From contig CAJNAR010000010.1 in assembly GCA_905220665.1 (NCBI GenBank), positions 1-64,000 of the forward strand: a stretch of 64,000 bases of DNA, in the 5' to 3' direction. This document shows positions 44,778 to 55,779 of this stretch, piece by piece. The number at the start of each line of letters is the position of its first letter. Positions within the stretch are counted from its first letter, which is position 1. The position numbers and the translations under genes were made by a program. A model generated the notes under the pieces. It made no database searches and was not told the DNA's origin. It was given only the letters and a program-made list of their open reading frames with translations. Source of the DNA: Albugo candida (lineage: Eukaryota > Oomycota > Peronosporomycetes > Albuginales > Albuginaceae).

Positions 44778-45729
44778 ATGCAAACTGCGTACGATTTATC
44801 GCAAAAGCTTCCAACCGTATTGCCGACGGGCTCACGAAATATCGATAGAGCGCTACAAGGAGGTTTCAGGCAGGGTCTATTGCACGAGATATGCGGAGAA
44901 GCCTCGTCAGGAAAAACACAGCTTTGCTTGCAATTATTGATGCAAACGTGCATTGAGTCGAATTTGGAGAAAGCTGCGTGTTATGTGTCGACCGAAGGAA
45001 TTGGATCTATCAAACGTCTTCATGAACTTGCTGGAATTTACGCAGATAGACATGAGTTTTTGATTAGGAAGAGAAGAAGGATTACTGACGGTGGCGACAT
45101 GCATTCTCGCTCCAAACTCTTCTTAGATCGTATTTTCATTGAACATATTTACGAAATCGATGATTTGATTGGTCTTTTGGTAATGAGTCAAATAAAAGTA
45201 CATATCCCACGTTGACATTTGTATTGGCAGCAAACGCGACTACCATCACTATTGTCACTCAAAAAAGTGACATTGGTTGTGATTGACTCGATTGCAGCGT
45301 TATTTCGTCCGGAATCAACCAAATCGATCAAGGTACTCTTCTCCTTACATTCGTGAAACACGTGACATTTCGTATGGATAGGATGTCAGTGAACGCGCTC
45401 GACTTATGTTTCAGATTGCCAATTCCATAAAAATACTTTGTGGGCGCTACAAAGTCATATTTGTAGTCACCAATCAAGTAAGCAACACATTTGAGCCGAT
45501 GACACGTGAGAATAGATTCAAACCAGCGCTTGGATTGTCGTGGTCCAATTGCATCCATCAAAGGTATATTCACGTATCTCTATCTCCGGCGCTGACATAA
45601 GATCTTGCGTCAAGGATCGTGCTCTCCAGAGACGCAAATACGGAAGAACGACACATGAAGGTTGCATTTTCACCATACATTCCGCAGACACGGACGACTT
45701 TTTCCATTACACAGGAAGGAGTTTTATAA
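44778..45729 (+). CDS. XRCC3: RAD51 paralogue, XRCC3-like, 4 exons
   Basis: Exons 44778-45179, 45231-45332, 45382-45563 and 45615-45729 join in phase to 266 residues (introns 51, 49 and 51 nt). It is a RecA-type ATPase: Walker A GEASSGKTQ (near residue 55), Walker B VTLVVIDSIAALF, and the XRCC3-like blocks FIEHIYEIDDLIGLL, FVVTNQVSN and PALGLSWSNCIHQR. The C-terminus keeps the FSITQEGV strand typical of XRCC3. XRCC3 works with RAD51C in homologous recombination. It is shorter than the 346-residue human protein, mainly at the N-terminus. Another RAD51 paralogue is possible, but the HV/EI-D-L-L match favours XRCC3. Confidence 0.8.
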
Positions 45730-45864
45730 CTATAACACAACTATATCATTCTAATTTGACACATTTGATAAGTCGCAATAATACATATTTAATTGTCTTT
45801 TATACATGCATTCATAGAACTATGTAAGACGTCAGAGGATTGGCTAAAAGTATCCCCGGCAATA

Positions 45865-47367
45865 ATGCGACGCAACACCAAGTCATTCGATCAAGAAGCC
45901 TTCCCTATCAAGTTGGATAAAGCTGTACATTGGTCGAACTCACGACAATATAACAAAGCAGTGTTCCGTATCTTCCACACGTATTCTTTTTTGTGGAAAT
46001 GGATCGCTGGGCTCTTTTTCTGTATACTTTTTATAATTCTTTTGGAGCTGTTGGGTCGATTTCAGATGTATCATGAGCTCTACTTTACCGACGCAATAGA
46101 ACGGGAGCGTTTGGGTTATTTATATGAAATGAATATCGATCTTTCTTCCTCTTACCTCACAGCTCAGCGTAAAGGCCACAAATTCATTTCTGCAACAACA
46201 AACACACAAATGACTCAATGGATTGAGAAACGTGGAAACAAAACAAATGGTCAAAAGCTACTGATAGGATGTAGTGCTCATTGGGAACGTTATGTATTGC
46301 ACTCATTTTCATACCTTTTTGCTGAGCTTAAGGAAAAATATGGCTGGGTGGAATTGGCAGAAAACGATATTGATCGTTTATTTGCTGATCGAAAACCTCC
46401 ATCCGTCCTATTTTTTTGCCTTAATTCCTTCACAGAACCTTTCCTTTCCTTTATTGAGAAGTCCGAACAATTTGCACTTTTACGCGCAAGAGGCACACTC
46501 ATAGTCTTGTGGAATGATGACATGCGTTATTATGATCAATACGACCCCATACAACTTCGAGAGAGAATATTCAAGTGCTCCGATGTACTGGTAGGAACGT
46601 ATACATTTCTCATGAACACGTACTTTGCATCCGTCACATCCAATATGCGACTCAAAGATATGCCTGTGACACTATGGCTTCCCCATTCAGCTTCATCGGA
46701 CTTTATAGATGGGCCTATAAACACTCACCCTATACGAAAGATCTTACTTGCAGGAGCACGTGGAAGTAATTGGTACCCATTACGTCACTGGTTTGGCCAG
46801 TATCAACAGCAACATGGACAATTTATGGATTCGCTTGCTCATTCTGGCTATCATGTCACTGATAATCAGTCACAAATATTCGCTTCCTATTTACGATCAT
46901 ATCATGTCGGGATCACTACGACGATGTTACTTCAATATGTCGTCGCAAAAGTCTTTGAAATTCCAGCGACTGGCGCACTGCTCTTACTAAATCGTGATTT
47001 AGCACCGATTCTGGAATCACTTGGATTTCGAGATAGGATCAATTATATAGCGTATGATTCTAATAATCCCACTCATACTATTTGGTGGGTCTCGGATCCG
47101 GAAAACTTTGCGCAAATTGATCGGATTCGAGCTAAGGGAATGGAATCTGTACGGGAATATCATCTTGTGTCAGATCGAGCACAAGCATTAGACGCGTTTT
47201 TTATGAATGGGAGCGTTACATACACTTTTCCAACAGAGTTTGATGTGAAAAGTCCATGTCCCATGGTTTGTTACTCGAGCAAAAGTACTTGTGAGCATAA
47301 ATTTGCCGCTTATGGATTATACAAATGCGATTACAATTTCTGTGGCATTATGTCTCTGCTGCATTGA
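45865..47367 (+). CDS. Type II membrane glycosyltransferase-like protein (501 aa)
   Basis: Single exon from the ATG at 45865 (the frame is open further upstream but without ATG). A short basic N-terminus precedes one membrane segment at about residues 42-64 (WIAGLFFCILFIILLELL), then a long lumenal part: the type II layout of Golgi enzymes. Near residues 370-420 the text YVVAKVFEIPATGALLLLNR and LGFRDRINYIAYDS matches the sugar-nucleotide-binding end of group 1 glycosyltransferases (CgeB-like, with the E-x-x-A-x-G-x-L core). Substrate and product are unknown. Six Cys in the last 50 residues suggest disulfides in the lumen. Confidence 0.72.
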   Translation: MRRNTKSFDQEAFPIKLDKAVHWSNSRQYNKAVFRIFHTYSFLWKWIAGLFFCILFIILLELLGRFQMYHELYFTDAIERERLGYLYEMNIDLSSSYLTAQRKGHKFISATTNTQMTQWIEKRGNKTNGQKLLIGCSAHWERYVLHSFSYLFAELKEKYGWVELAENDIDRLFADRKPPSVLFFCLNSFTEPFLSFIEKSEQFALLRARGTLIVLWNDDMRYYDQYDPIQLRERIFKCSDVLVGTYTFLMNTYFASVTSNMRLKDMPVTLWLPHSASSDFIDGPINTHPIRKILLAGARGSNWYPLRHWFGQYQQQHGQFMDSLAHSGYHVTDNQSQIFASYLRSYHVGITTTMLLQYVVAKVFEIPATGALLLLNRDLAPILESLGFRDRINYIAYDSNNPTHTIWWVSDPENFAQIDRIRAKGMESVREYHLVSDRAQALDAFFMNGSVTYTFPTEFDVKSPCPMVCYSSKSTCEHKFAAYGLYKCDYNFCGIMSLLH

Positions 47368-47479
47368 GAATTCATGAGCTCCGCATACGTATGAAAACGG
47401 CAATGCAAAGATAAGGTCGATGCGCCCTTTATTTTGGATCTTTCGACATACAGTCAACTTCTCAAATTATAAACTTCAA

Positions 47480-47884
47480 GACTTGTTGTAGACTTGTTGC
47501 TCGATTGATGACCATCATTTCGTGCGACTGCGCTTCGAATGTCCACAAACAGCTGTATTGGCATTACGGAGATGGTTTATGACAAGTGGTAGTTGCTTCA
47601 CCGATAGGATCAATTCACAAACCTTTGCGCTGCCAGGGCTACGCATTCCTTTCAACTACTTTATCATCGTGAGCGAATTGCATGAGTCGGATGCGCACTG
47701 CTTGGTCTTGACTTTACCGAAACACTTTGTCAAATTGCCAAAAAGGCTTGATTCAAGTAATATAGAATTATTGCAGTTTGGAGACTTGAGTTGGATAGAT
47801 CTAAATTTGCTGTGGTCGCATGTGGTGCATTATAACGTCGTGGAGTCATTTTCACTTCGCTTTATTGAAATTCATCGTTTGTAA
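47480..47884 (+). CDS. Possible small gene, uncertain exon structure
   Basis: The frame ending at 47884 is open back to a TAG at about 47488 and codes a protein-like sequence (RLRFECPQTAVLALRRWFMT, later FSLRFIEIHRL). There is no ATG in the frame, so a spliced first exon is needed; TTGTAG at about 47483-47488 could be its acceptor and an ATG at about 47419 the start. No family recognised. It could also be a fragment. Confidence 0.35.
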
Positions 47885-50876
47885 CCGATTCCACTTCAAA
47901 CACATGAAGTTTCTACTAGCTTTTTCAGGTGTTCATTTATGAATTCTCATATATCCTCGAGCTGGAATGGGTAAATTGTCTTTTTAGGCTTGTGTCGTAG
48001 ACTTTTTATATCTCGTCGTCATGATCGACTTAACCATCATAAACGTGAAATGGTACGACATCACTGAGTTCATTGATGGTACCGGGGCTGACAAAGCAAT
48101 GCTTGTGCCAAAAATGTTGGGAGACTGATGATATTTGGATCCCCCACTACGCATAGAGCCGTAACATGACGAATCCCTGCATCAATAGCCAAAAATGATG
48201 CGCCTCCATCTGCTTTTTTGTAGAAGCTGAATATGTGTCGAAATTATCAGATTCCATAACTCGTCAGGATCGATCATTTCGGTTTGTTTAAATAGCTTGA
48301 TCAGTATTGACAAATTGTAGGATTTTCGAGGTGTGGTAAGTGCTATTTCGCCATAACCAAACAAAATTTGCCTTTCGATTATTTCGTGTTTTGAAGGTGA
48401 TGTCTACGAGAGCTAGGAACGCATTCGTTGATCTTGTTCCAGTCGGTAGCGACAGCCATAAGCGGCAGGAGTTAGCACGCCTCATTGTGATGTTCATTTT
48501 CGTCATGGGATGGAATTGCTGCTTTTTATTGAGCTAGAATGCCAAATTTCGTGATATCAATTTAAACTCATCTTCATCCGCGGAACTTTTCACGCCAACT
48601 TGTAGGGTAAACGAGATATCCAAACAATTTCTCAAGGTGCTGTTACGAGCTTCAGCGTGGCGAGTGTGTAACTTGTCAAAATCAGCCGTTGGAAGGAGAA
48701 GCAGACGAGCATGGTTAATCGCTGCTTTCACTTGTAGTTCCGTTCACCAAGAATTGTAAATGATGCAAGATGTGGTCATGCAACGACGGATAGCTGAGAT
48801 GTACTGGTTTCTAAAGCATTGACATTCGTAACTGGATGAGCGATCGATAAGGAATGAATGGGTCGACTTGAGAAATTCAATCCAAACAATAGAAAAGATT
48901 CCAGAGGCTCTGCTTTTATGAGGAAAGTCAGATCCGAAATGTCTACAGTGATTGCTTGTAATCGCGACGATGATAGCCACATATTCGTCGTAATCATCCG
49001 AGATTCACGAGTTTCCTCCTCTTGTGCAATGTCGGCATAAACAGGCGATCGATCGGTAGCGGTACCCGCGCCACCTGTGATGCTGCCAGACCTTTTAGCG
49101 ACTAGTGATGTTGCTCCAGCGTCAAATTATCCTCAACACACCATGGGGATGTATCATTTCTTTGGATGCGTCGTCATTGTCAAATTTCCACCGAGATATT
49201 TAAAGAGCATATGTGCTACCTCCTCATCATTTCTCAGGCTGAAAAGACTCTTTACTTCTTCACAAGAGGCGTAGCCTCCATTTTTGGCAAACTTTATAAA
49301 CTCTGAACTTTGCGGTATCGTGCTTTAACATTGCTTTGAGGTCAGCGGTAGACACCCCTCCTCCCACTTGAAGTTGAGATAATGCATATAGAATACGCGA
49401 CCATCCGTGTGCAGCATCTCGAAGGTTCAAATGTCATCCAAAAGTAAATTTGATTCAATAGAATTGCTTTTTTTTCGCAATTTCTTGCTTTTCAGCAGCA
49501 GAAAGTTTCCTAGTTGTCTCAGTTTTCCAACGATGTGATGTAGAATCAACGATCTCCTTTCTTTGATTGATATCCACAGCTTTATTCATCGGCGAGCTGT
49601 TTCAGTGTACCGATTTACGTACGATTGCTCATAAAAGGTACGCGGAATGCTTGCAAGATGTCCATGCAGACTTGTGGTTGCAATTGAGTAGTTTCGATTT
49701 GATCGAATAGTACATCATCTCGTCCTTGACGATGCAAGTATGGTATCGGAGACACATCGGGATGAACAAATTCGAACAATGAAGGAAGTGGAGGTACAGA
49801 TACATCCAATTTGATGATTGTTATCAAATACGTCGACCCGAGTTTCTTTGTCTAGTTTACCGCCCTTCTGTTCCAAAATACTGATTTTGCTGACCTGTGC
49901 TTTATAGGCAAGTTTGACCTGTGAAGACATTGACAAGTCATCCAACGCATGGTCTGCCCGATCGCTATGAATGATCGCACGCAACTCCATTTTCTCAAGT
50001 CAAAATTCCAATTGCAAATTATTTTTTGGCGATGTCTCATCGGCGCGCTTCGGAATAGATTTGTTATTTCTTCTATTCGTTTCCTCCATCGAGTCGGACG
50101 ATGATTTGACGACCAAATCCACATTGTTGACACATACTTAAATCTGTCCAAATATCATCTGCGTCACCCGATGTTTAAGTAAAATTTCCCGAGAGGGACT
50201 CAACCCGAAATAATTTGCGTCGGTTCCATTGCTTTGATCATTTCCTTCTATTTGGGATGCTGATCTTTTGACATTCTGTGACTCAAATTGCTTCCGCCCA
50301 TCATTCTCCTTCAACTCTTGCTCTACTACTCTTTGTGTATATTCCACTCCAATTAGTAGCCTATTTGAAGTTAATTTCCGACGCTGCTAGTGCCGCAGTT
50401 TGTAGTACACTTGCCACGTTCACGCGATATGAATTGTGACGCAGTGGAAAGCCACGACAACTTGATATCATATGCGGCCACAGAGAAACCGCGTAACTTG
50501 CTTTCGTGAAAAGCATTTCCTTCGTTTTTGCGCGTTGAAGTTGTGCATTGAATGTACCGTCCAAAAGTCCAAACGAAGGCAAGAGTGAATATTATTACCA
50601 GTAAATCGGTACACGAGTTTCGGGAGTCAAGGAAAGACGATGTGTGTATTACCTGTAGCTTGTCTGCACACTTTTTGACAGATTCACAGCTTTTCTTCGC
50701 TGTATAGTATACATGAAATGACACTATTGTTCGGCATACCTCAAAATAGACATTTTACGCCAAAAGCATTTAAAATGCGTAGACCGATTGGATCAAAACC
50801 CCAAAAGTCGATTTTCAACGCCGTCGATTCCAACTGATAGCTATTTGAGACATGCTTGAGGAGAAGGGAGCGGTAT
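47885..50876 (-). pseudogene. Broken minus-strand coding tract, unidentified
   Basis: Several minus-strand stretches read like protein but in shifting frames with many stops. Examples are AHMLFKYLGGNLTM (near 49200), ITVDISDLTFLIKAEPLESF (near 48930), NFSSRPIHSLSIAHP (near 48850), KIDFWGFDPIGLRIL (near 50800) and FLAIDAGIRHVTALCVVG (near 48150-48200). I cannot name the family. A large gene with many short introns is possible, but the density of stops suggests decay. The two ends may belong to different genes. Confidence 0.35.
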
Positions 50877-51284
50877 ATGAAGCTTGCGATAATCCACTCG
50901 CTGTTGTATGCTGAATCATTTCTTGCCACGAAATTCTATATCCTCTTGCTGGTATGCCCTTTTTGTGCGATGTGTGAACAACAAATTAGTCGAAGACCTG
51001 AGACTTCTCTTCTAATGAATCGTATTCCACCGCGTCGTCAGCAATTTATCCATTTATCTGCTTTATACTTTAGAACAAAATCGTCCCCGAAAAGCCATAA
51101 AGAGCCGGTGATTCGTATTCGACTACCCGATGCATTCTGTAACTCGAAACAAGATAGCCAGTTTTTTTTGCGACATTGGTTTTGCTTCCAGCATTACTCG
51201 CAGTCCTTGATTTTCGGTTCGAAAGAAATATCAGCCGATAGGATACTCGATGATACAACACGTGCCTTCGCGAGGTTGCGGTAG
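50877..51284 (+). CDS. Small protein with N-terminal hydrophobic signal (135 aa)
   Basis: The frame opens upstream, but the first ATG is at 50877. Residues of about 18-35 (KFYILLLVCPFCAMC) are hydrophobic and could be a signal peptide or signal anchor. The rest is basic and Ser/Arg-rich (QISRRPETSLLMN, RRQQFIHLSALYFRT). No family recognised. It lies 220 bp upstream of the CCG-type effector candidate on the same strand, so it may be a secreted protein of the same region. It has no introns. Confidence 0.4.
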   Translation: MKLAIIHSLLYAESFLATKFYILLLVCPFCAMCEQQISRRPETSLLMNRIPPRRQQFIHLSALYFRTKSSPKSHKEPVIRIRLPDAFCNSKQDSQFFLRHWFCFQHYSQSLIFGSKEISADRILDDTTRAFARLR

Positions 51285-51501
51285 AATTTTTAACGAAAAC
51301 CTCCCTAATGGAGCTGTCGACATCTTCTCACCTGGGTGGAGCAAGGTATATATACCTACATCCAGCTTTCGTACAAGACTTTCTGTTCACAGTACACTGG
51401 CGAGGGATATCGGATCACAGGAGTGAACACGTCACGGTAGTGCTGATTGGTCGATATTCAGTACTGTATACTTATCGTACATTGTTCACAATCAAATTTA
51501 C

Positions 51502-53629
51502 ATGGCGATGAAGACCCGCGGGCTAATCAGTTTGATTATCGTCGCAATAACGACAACTCACATCGCGGAGTGCGGCTTCATAAAGTTACTGACCCAATAC
51601 TTCACCGATCACCCAAGTGTGCAAGATTGTCGTACCTGTCTGTTGAAAGAAGCCGGTGCGACGCGTTTAATCCTGGTGGAGAAGACGATTACAGAAAAAA
51701 AATCAGTTATCACATATCTTACAAAAGGACCAATCTACTTCTACTCCAACGTGGAGAGTATCTGCGCTGGAAATAGAAATTGCGGAATCATGACAATCAA
51801 AGATTATAAACCTTCTGATGGAGAAATGAGAGCACTTGGAGAGAATTATCCAGTCAAGGACAATGCGCCGTATCTGTGCTTAATGAGACACGCAGAATCT
51901 CACTCACTCTCGTGTATGAGTTCTTTCAAAGAAATCAGTGGATCAGGAATAATGTGGAGTTTTCTGTCGCACGATCCAGCCGTATACAAAAGCTTTCATT
52001 TATACCTTCTCCCTACACACAAGACTCTAAAAGAAATCACTGGCACTTATTGGTTAGGTAATGCTTGTCCCGGCCAGACTCGGGCACTGTCAAAGGATGT
52101 ATGTGACTCATTTGTCAAAACAGTTCTCGGCCCAGTCAAAATAAAAAGTCATGTTTCGCCGACATCGTCAGCATCATATCCATCTCTTTTACAGGCCCGC
52201 TCGCGATTTGGCCATCGTTCAAACGAGGGTCGAATAAACATTGTGCAGAAATACATGAACAACATTGAGAAGAGCCTAGTATTGTCTACTTTTTGCCTCC
52301 GTACTGAAAAAGTAGGTGGTGCCTCGAGAAATTGCTTATTGTGCTTGTCAGCTGAAGCGAAAAAAGCAATTGTGTCTATGGGAAGATCTTTCGAAGGTCA
52401 GGAACTTTTCGTCCGAGAGACTAAAAAAAAAAAAAGAGTTATATGAAATGCCGTACTTCTACTACATATTCTCGACTGAAGAACCAAAATCGCATGGGAT
52501 ACGCAATGAATGCAAAGTTACATGTGGAGACATGCGGTTTTCTGAAACAACAAGTGCATGTTCAGCGCTTTCGAACCGACACATTCTTTCTTCTAACCAG
52601 CCTGCAACAATCATCAAGCGCTTGGAAAATCAATTGAGAAAAGCTACAACTTTATCAATTCAGCAACCAAACCTATGCATTTGGGTCTCTTCTTTAACGC
52701 CAAAAAAATGCTTTCAGTGCCTTCGTCAAAGAATGGAAAATGAAGAGTTGTTCACGAGGCTTTCACGGACCACAGCCTTATTACGCAGTGGTCAAATGAG
52801 AGTTGACGAATGCTTCGGTTTTTCATCCAGCTGCTTCACTATTCGCGACGTACCAGTAGATATATGCAAGTATGAAGAAGGATTGATGGTGCCCACTAAA
52901 GCACGCACAGGGCTGAAGCGAGCTTACAGCTTTGATCTCAACATAGAACCGGATCCAGAAATCGATCTCATGTCAACATTAGTGCAGCAGCATTCTTCAT
53001 CTTTGACGAGTGAATCGACGGAAGAACCTCTGCTAAATTTTGACGCCCTTACGAGAGTGATCCATTTCAACAAAAATGCAAAAGATATGGAGCTCAATTT
53101 TTTCCGATGCGCTACATGTCTTGTCGTTCATGGAGAAGTACTCTTGGTCTCTGTTGCCCAAGCACATATATGGGTAACAAAAGAGGAAAAGGAAGTTAAA
53201 GAGTTTGTTCAATGCGTCAAAGAGTGTTCCGATTTGATGCAGGCCGAGCCGAGGACTGAGTTTGAATTTGACGACTACCAGCAATTGCAGCCTGTATCAG
53301 TTGACGATTTGGTAGCCATTTTTTGCGGCGACATCGAAGCAGAAAAGTGGATTGATCAGGATACGATGAGTAAACCGCAGTCAAAGGAAGAGGAAAGAGG
53401 TGCAAGTGAGAAAAAGGCTTTACCAACGTCTACTACAGTCGCATATATGGACTACACCAAATGTGTATCCTATCTCCAGACACAGTCCTCAGACGCTGCA
53501 AAATCTGAAGGATCACAGACGCTGGTTGTCGGAGAAATTTTGTCTCGGAAGAAGGGAAAAAAGGCGGACTATGAGGTCCGACTCAATGCAGCCGAAAAAA
53601 AAAATGGCATAGTGACGGCTACAATGTAG
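51502..53629 (+). pseudogene. CCG-class secreted effector candidate, broken (or frameshifted) at an A13 run
   Basis: The first frame (51502-52446, 314 codons) starts with a signal peptide of about 23 residues (core LISLIIVAITTTHI). Directly after it is CRTCLLKEAG at residues 43-52, the CX2CX5G signature of the CCG effector class described in Albugo. The frame closes just after 13 A (52423-52435). The overlapping frame (52316-53629) carries on with the same kind of sequence to a stop at 53629. Weaker C-x2-C-L units follow: CLLCLSAEAK (just before the A run), CFQCLRQRM (about 52710) and CATCLVVHG (about 53115). So four related units lie in one gene. The A run differs by one base from what would keep the frame. 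This may be a sequencing slip, a real mutation or programmed slippage. Such proteins act in the plant host; a specific target is unknown. Confidence 0.75.
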
Positions 53630-55779
53630 AGATTTGAGATGGAATATAACTCGGACATTTCAGTGATTTTGGGGTGGTGTTTTTTCTATGCATCCTACAC
53701 AGATTCCGAAAACTTTTGCTCACTGGAATTCACTGAAATAGCTGCGAAGCAGCTGGCAGTTAGCGGAGAGATGCATTTCATCTTTCCGTTATGTGCTGAT
53801 CGGTCTAACTCAATACTCCCGGCACGTAACGCTCGCTTTGATTAAAAAAGTTGCTGCACTGTTTTAATTGAGGCAAAGGTGAATCCCGATGAAAAATACA
53901 TGACATTTCTTGGCGAAATTAAATATTTTGTCTGATGGGATAAACTTCATTCCATTCTCTTCGCTAGCCGACACTTATCCATCGAGCGGTGTAATAGTTG
54001 CTATTTCTACAGCCCAATCAATTTTCGTGGACGTGAGCTGAGGTGCGATGGCTAGAATCCCTGCACATGAATGAAATGCGTCCACTATCGAAAATTGCAT
54101 GCTCATTACGAGACGCTGTGCTTTTAACGCCTTAACAACATCACCGCTGTTTGTACAACGACAATGCGAGTCTTCCGACAGTTGCCTCTACAAATGTCTG
54201 CTTTTCCACAATGCGAATGATCGATTATCATCGTCTTGTTGACCTTGCTTACAAGAATTTAATGCTATTCAACCTTTAATACCATATGGAACCCTCAGTG
54301 GACGCGTGCCTTTTTTTGGCTATCAGTGCGCTAGAGCAATTTTCTTCACTTCACAGACAAGCATTGTTACGTATGCCCGTGTTGGAATCGTTTGTATTAG
54401 AACGAATGTCGGGAAGGGACGAGAGTTGAGCAGACTTCATATTGTGCATCAGAACGATTGTTTGGGAAAGGAAGAGAATTAGCAGGTCCTTGCATTGTTT
54501 TACATCAATTCATTGGAGTGAACGTGCGTCAATATTAGGTAGGAATTATAACTCGACTTCGTTGATTCTATAGGTCGCCGTGTGAGCTCGTTGCTCGAAA
54601 CTCTTCGAATGTCTTCTCTACTTGGCATCCTTTTGCGAGTATAGCAGGCACACTTACGGCAAGCCATTTTTCGAAGGGAATGCTCGCCTTGATGCTGTTA
54701 TGTTTTGCAGAGGCAATCAGATCTGCATCCTGATTCTACTTGATCTGATTTTATTACTATGCACAGACTGTCTTGTACTATCTACAAGTATGCTGGTACG
54801 CTACTGGGTATTCGTCACTTTATAGTGAGATAGAGCGCTGTCAATAGATCTAGCCAAGAGAGGCTTATCGGTGCGTAGCACGTGATTTCAACCTATTTTT
54901 GCTTCAAGCTTCCAAAAAGTCAATCAGTTGAATTGAGCACCTATATCTTAAGGATTCCAGGTGCGTTTTGAGATAGATCTTCAAGAAGTCAATTAAAGAA
55001 GAGTGTTCACGCTGAGAAAAGGGCGATCTGAAATCATTATTTTGTCGTCTCGTTCTTTACCGTTGACAGCCTCCCAGGTACGGCGGCCACTGCTGCTTAT
55101 GCATTTGCATTTAGTATATTCCAATGCGATATACTTTATTCTGCCACTTTCCTTAAGTCAAGTTGTTCTATATAGTTGTTTGCAGCACGGTTCGAAGAAT
55201 GCAATATGCTTTAAAGCGTTTGAGCAATTTTTTTTTCTTCCCTTGAACAAACTCAAAGCTGCCATATCTCATCGTGGTCAGGAAAAGGCAGCACACGGAA
55301 GGAAGATTTTTGACAAAGTTGTGTCGACTTTGTATCCTTTATTTCAAATCCCAACGCTTGATAAGTCTCATTCAGACTGGTTTGTGCTCTTCCGATTATT
55401 GTTTTTAGCGTAGTGTGGTAAACACCAATACGCAAAACACGGTACTTGTGGACAGTTTTGCAAGTTCCTATCACTTACACGCTGGACACAGTCTCGCATT
55501 ATGGTGGCTGAGGCTACTGCAATACAGGACTATCAACGAGAGGACATATTATCGTCTTTGACTGGTATTTTGAACTTTTCTTATACAGTACGGGACACCT
55601 ATAACTATCAACTCCTAATTTTTCGCGGCCAAATTTAAATTTTTTAATTTTATGCAGCCGATACTTCTAACGTGATAATAACCTGTTTGTCAGTCAATCA
55701 GAATTAGTGTAGATCAATGTCGAAATATATTATAATATATCATTTGGTTATTTTTCTTCCGCGTTCACCTTCCATTTCT
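53630..55779. other. Gene-poor stretch, nothing recognised
   Basis: About 2.1 kb with only short frames (for example 53639-53845 and 55003-55413) that match no family. There may be very old repeat sequence here. Confidence 0.3.

Noticed and set aside
45564..45601. A 38-nt last intron in the XRCC3-like gene, or none.
   Set aside because: Both give a C-terminus unlike the family; the 51-nt intron (45564-45614) gives the expected FSITQEGV end and a normal intron length.
48100..48240. Possible Fanzor/TnpB-like RuvC motif (AIDAGIR).
   Set aside because: Only one short motif in a broken frame; no second or third RuvC motif and no zinc finger found nearby.
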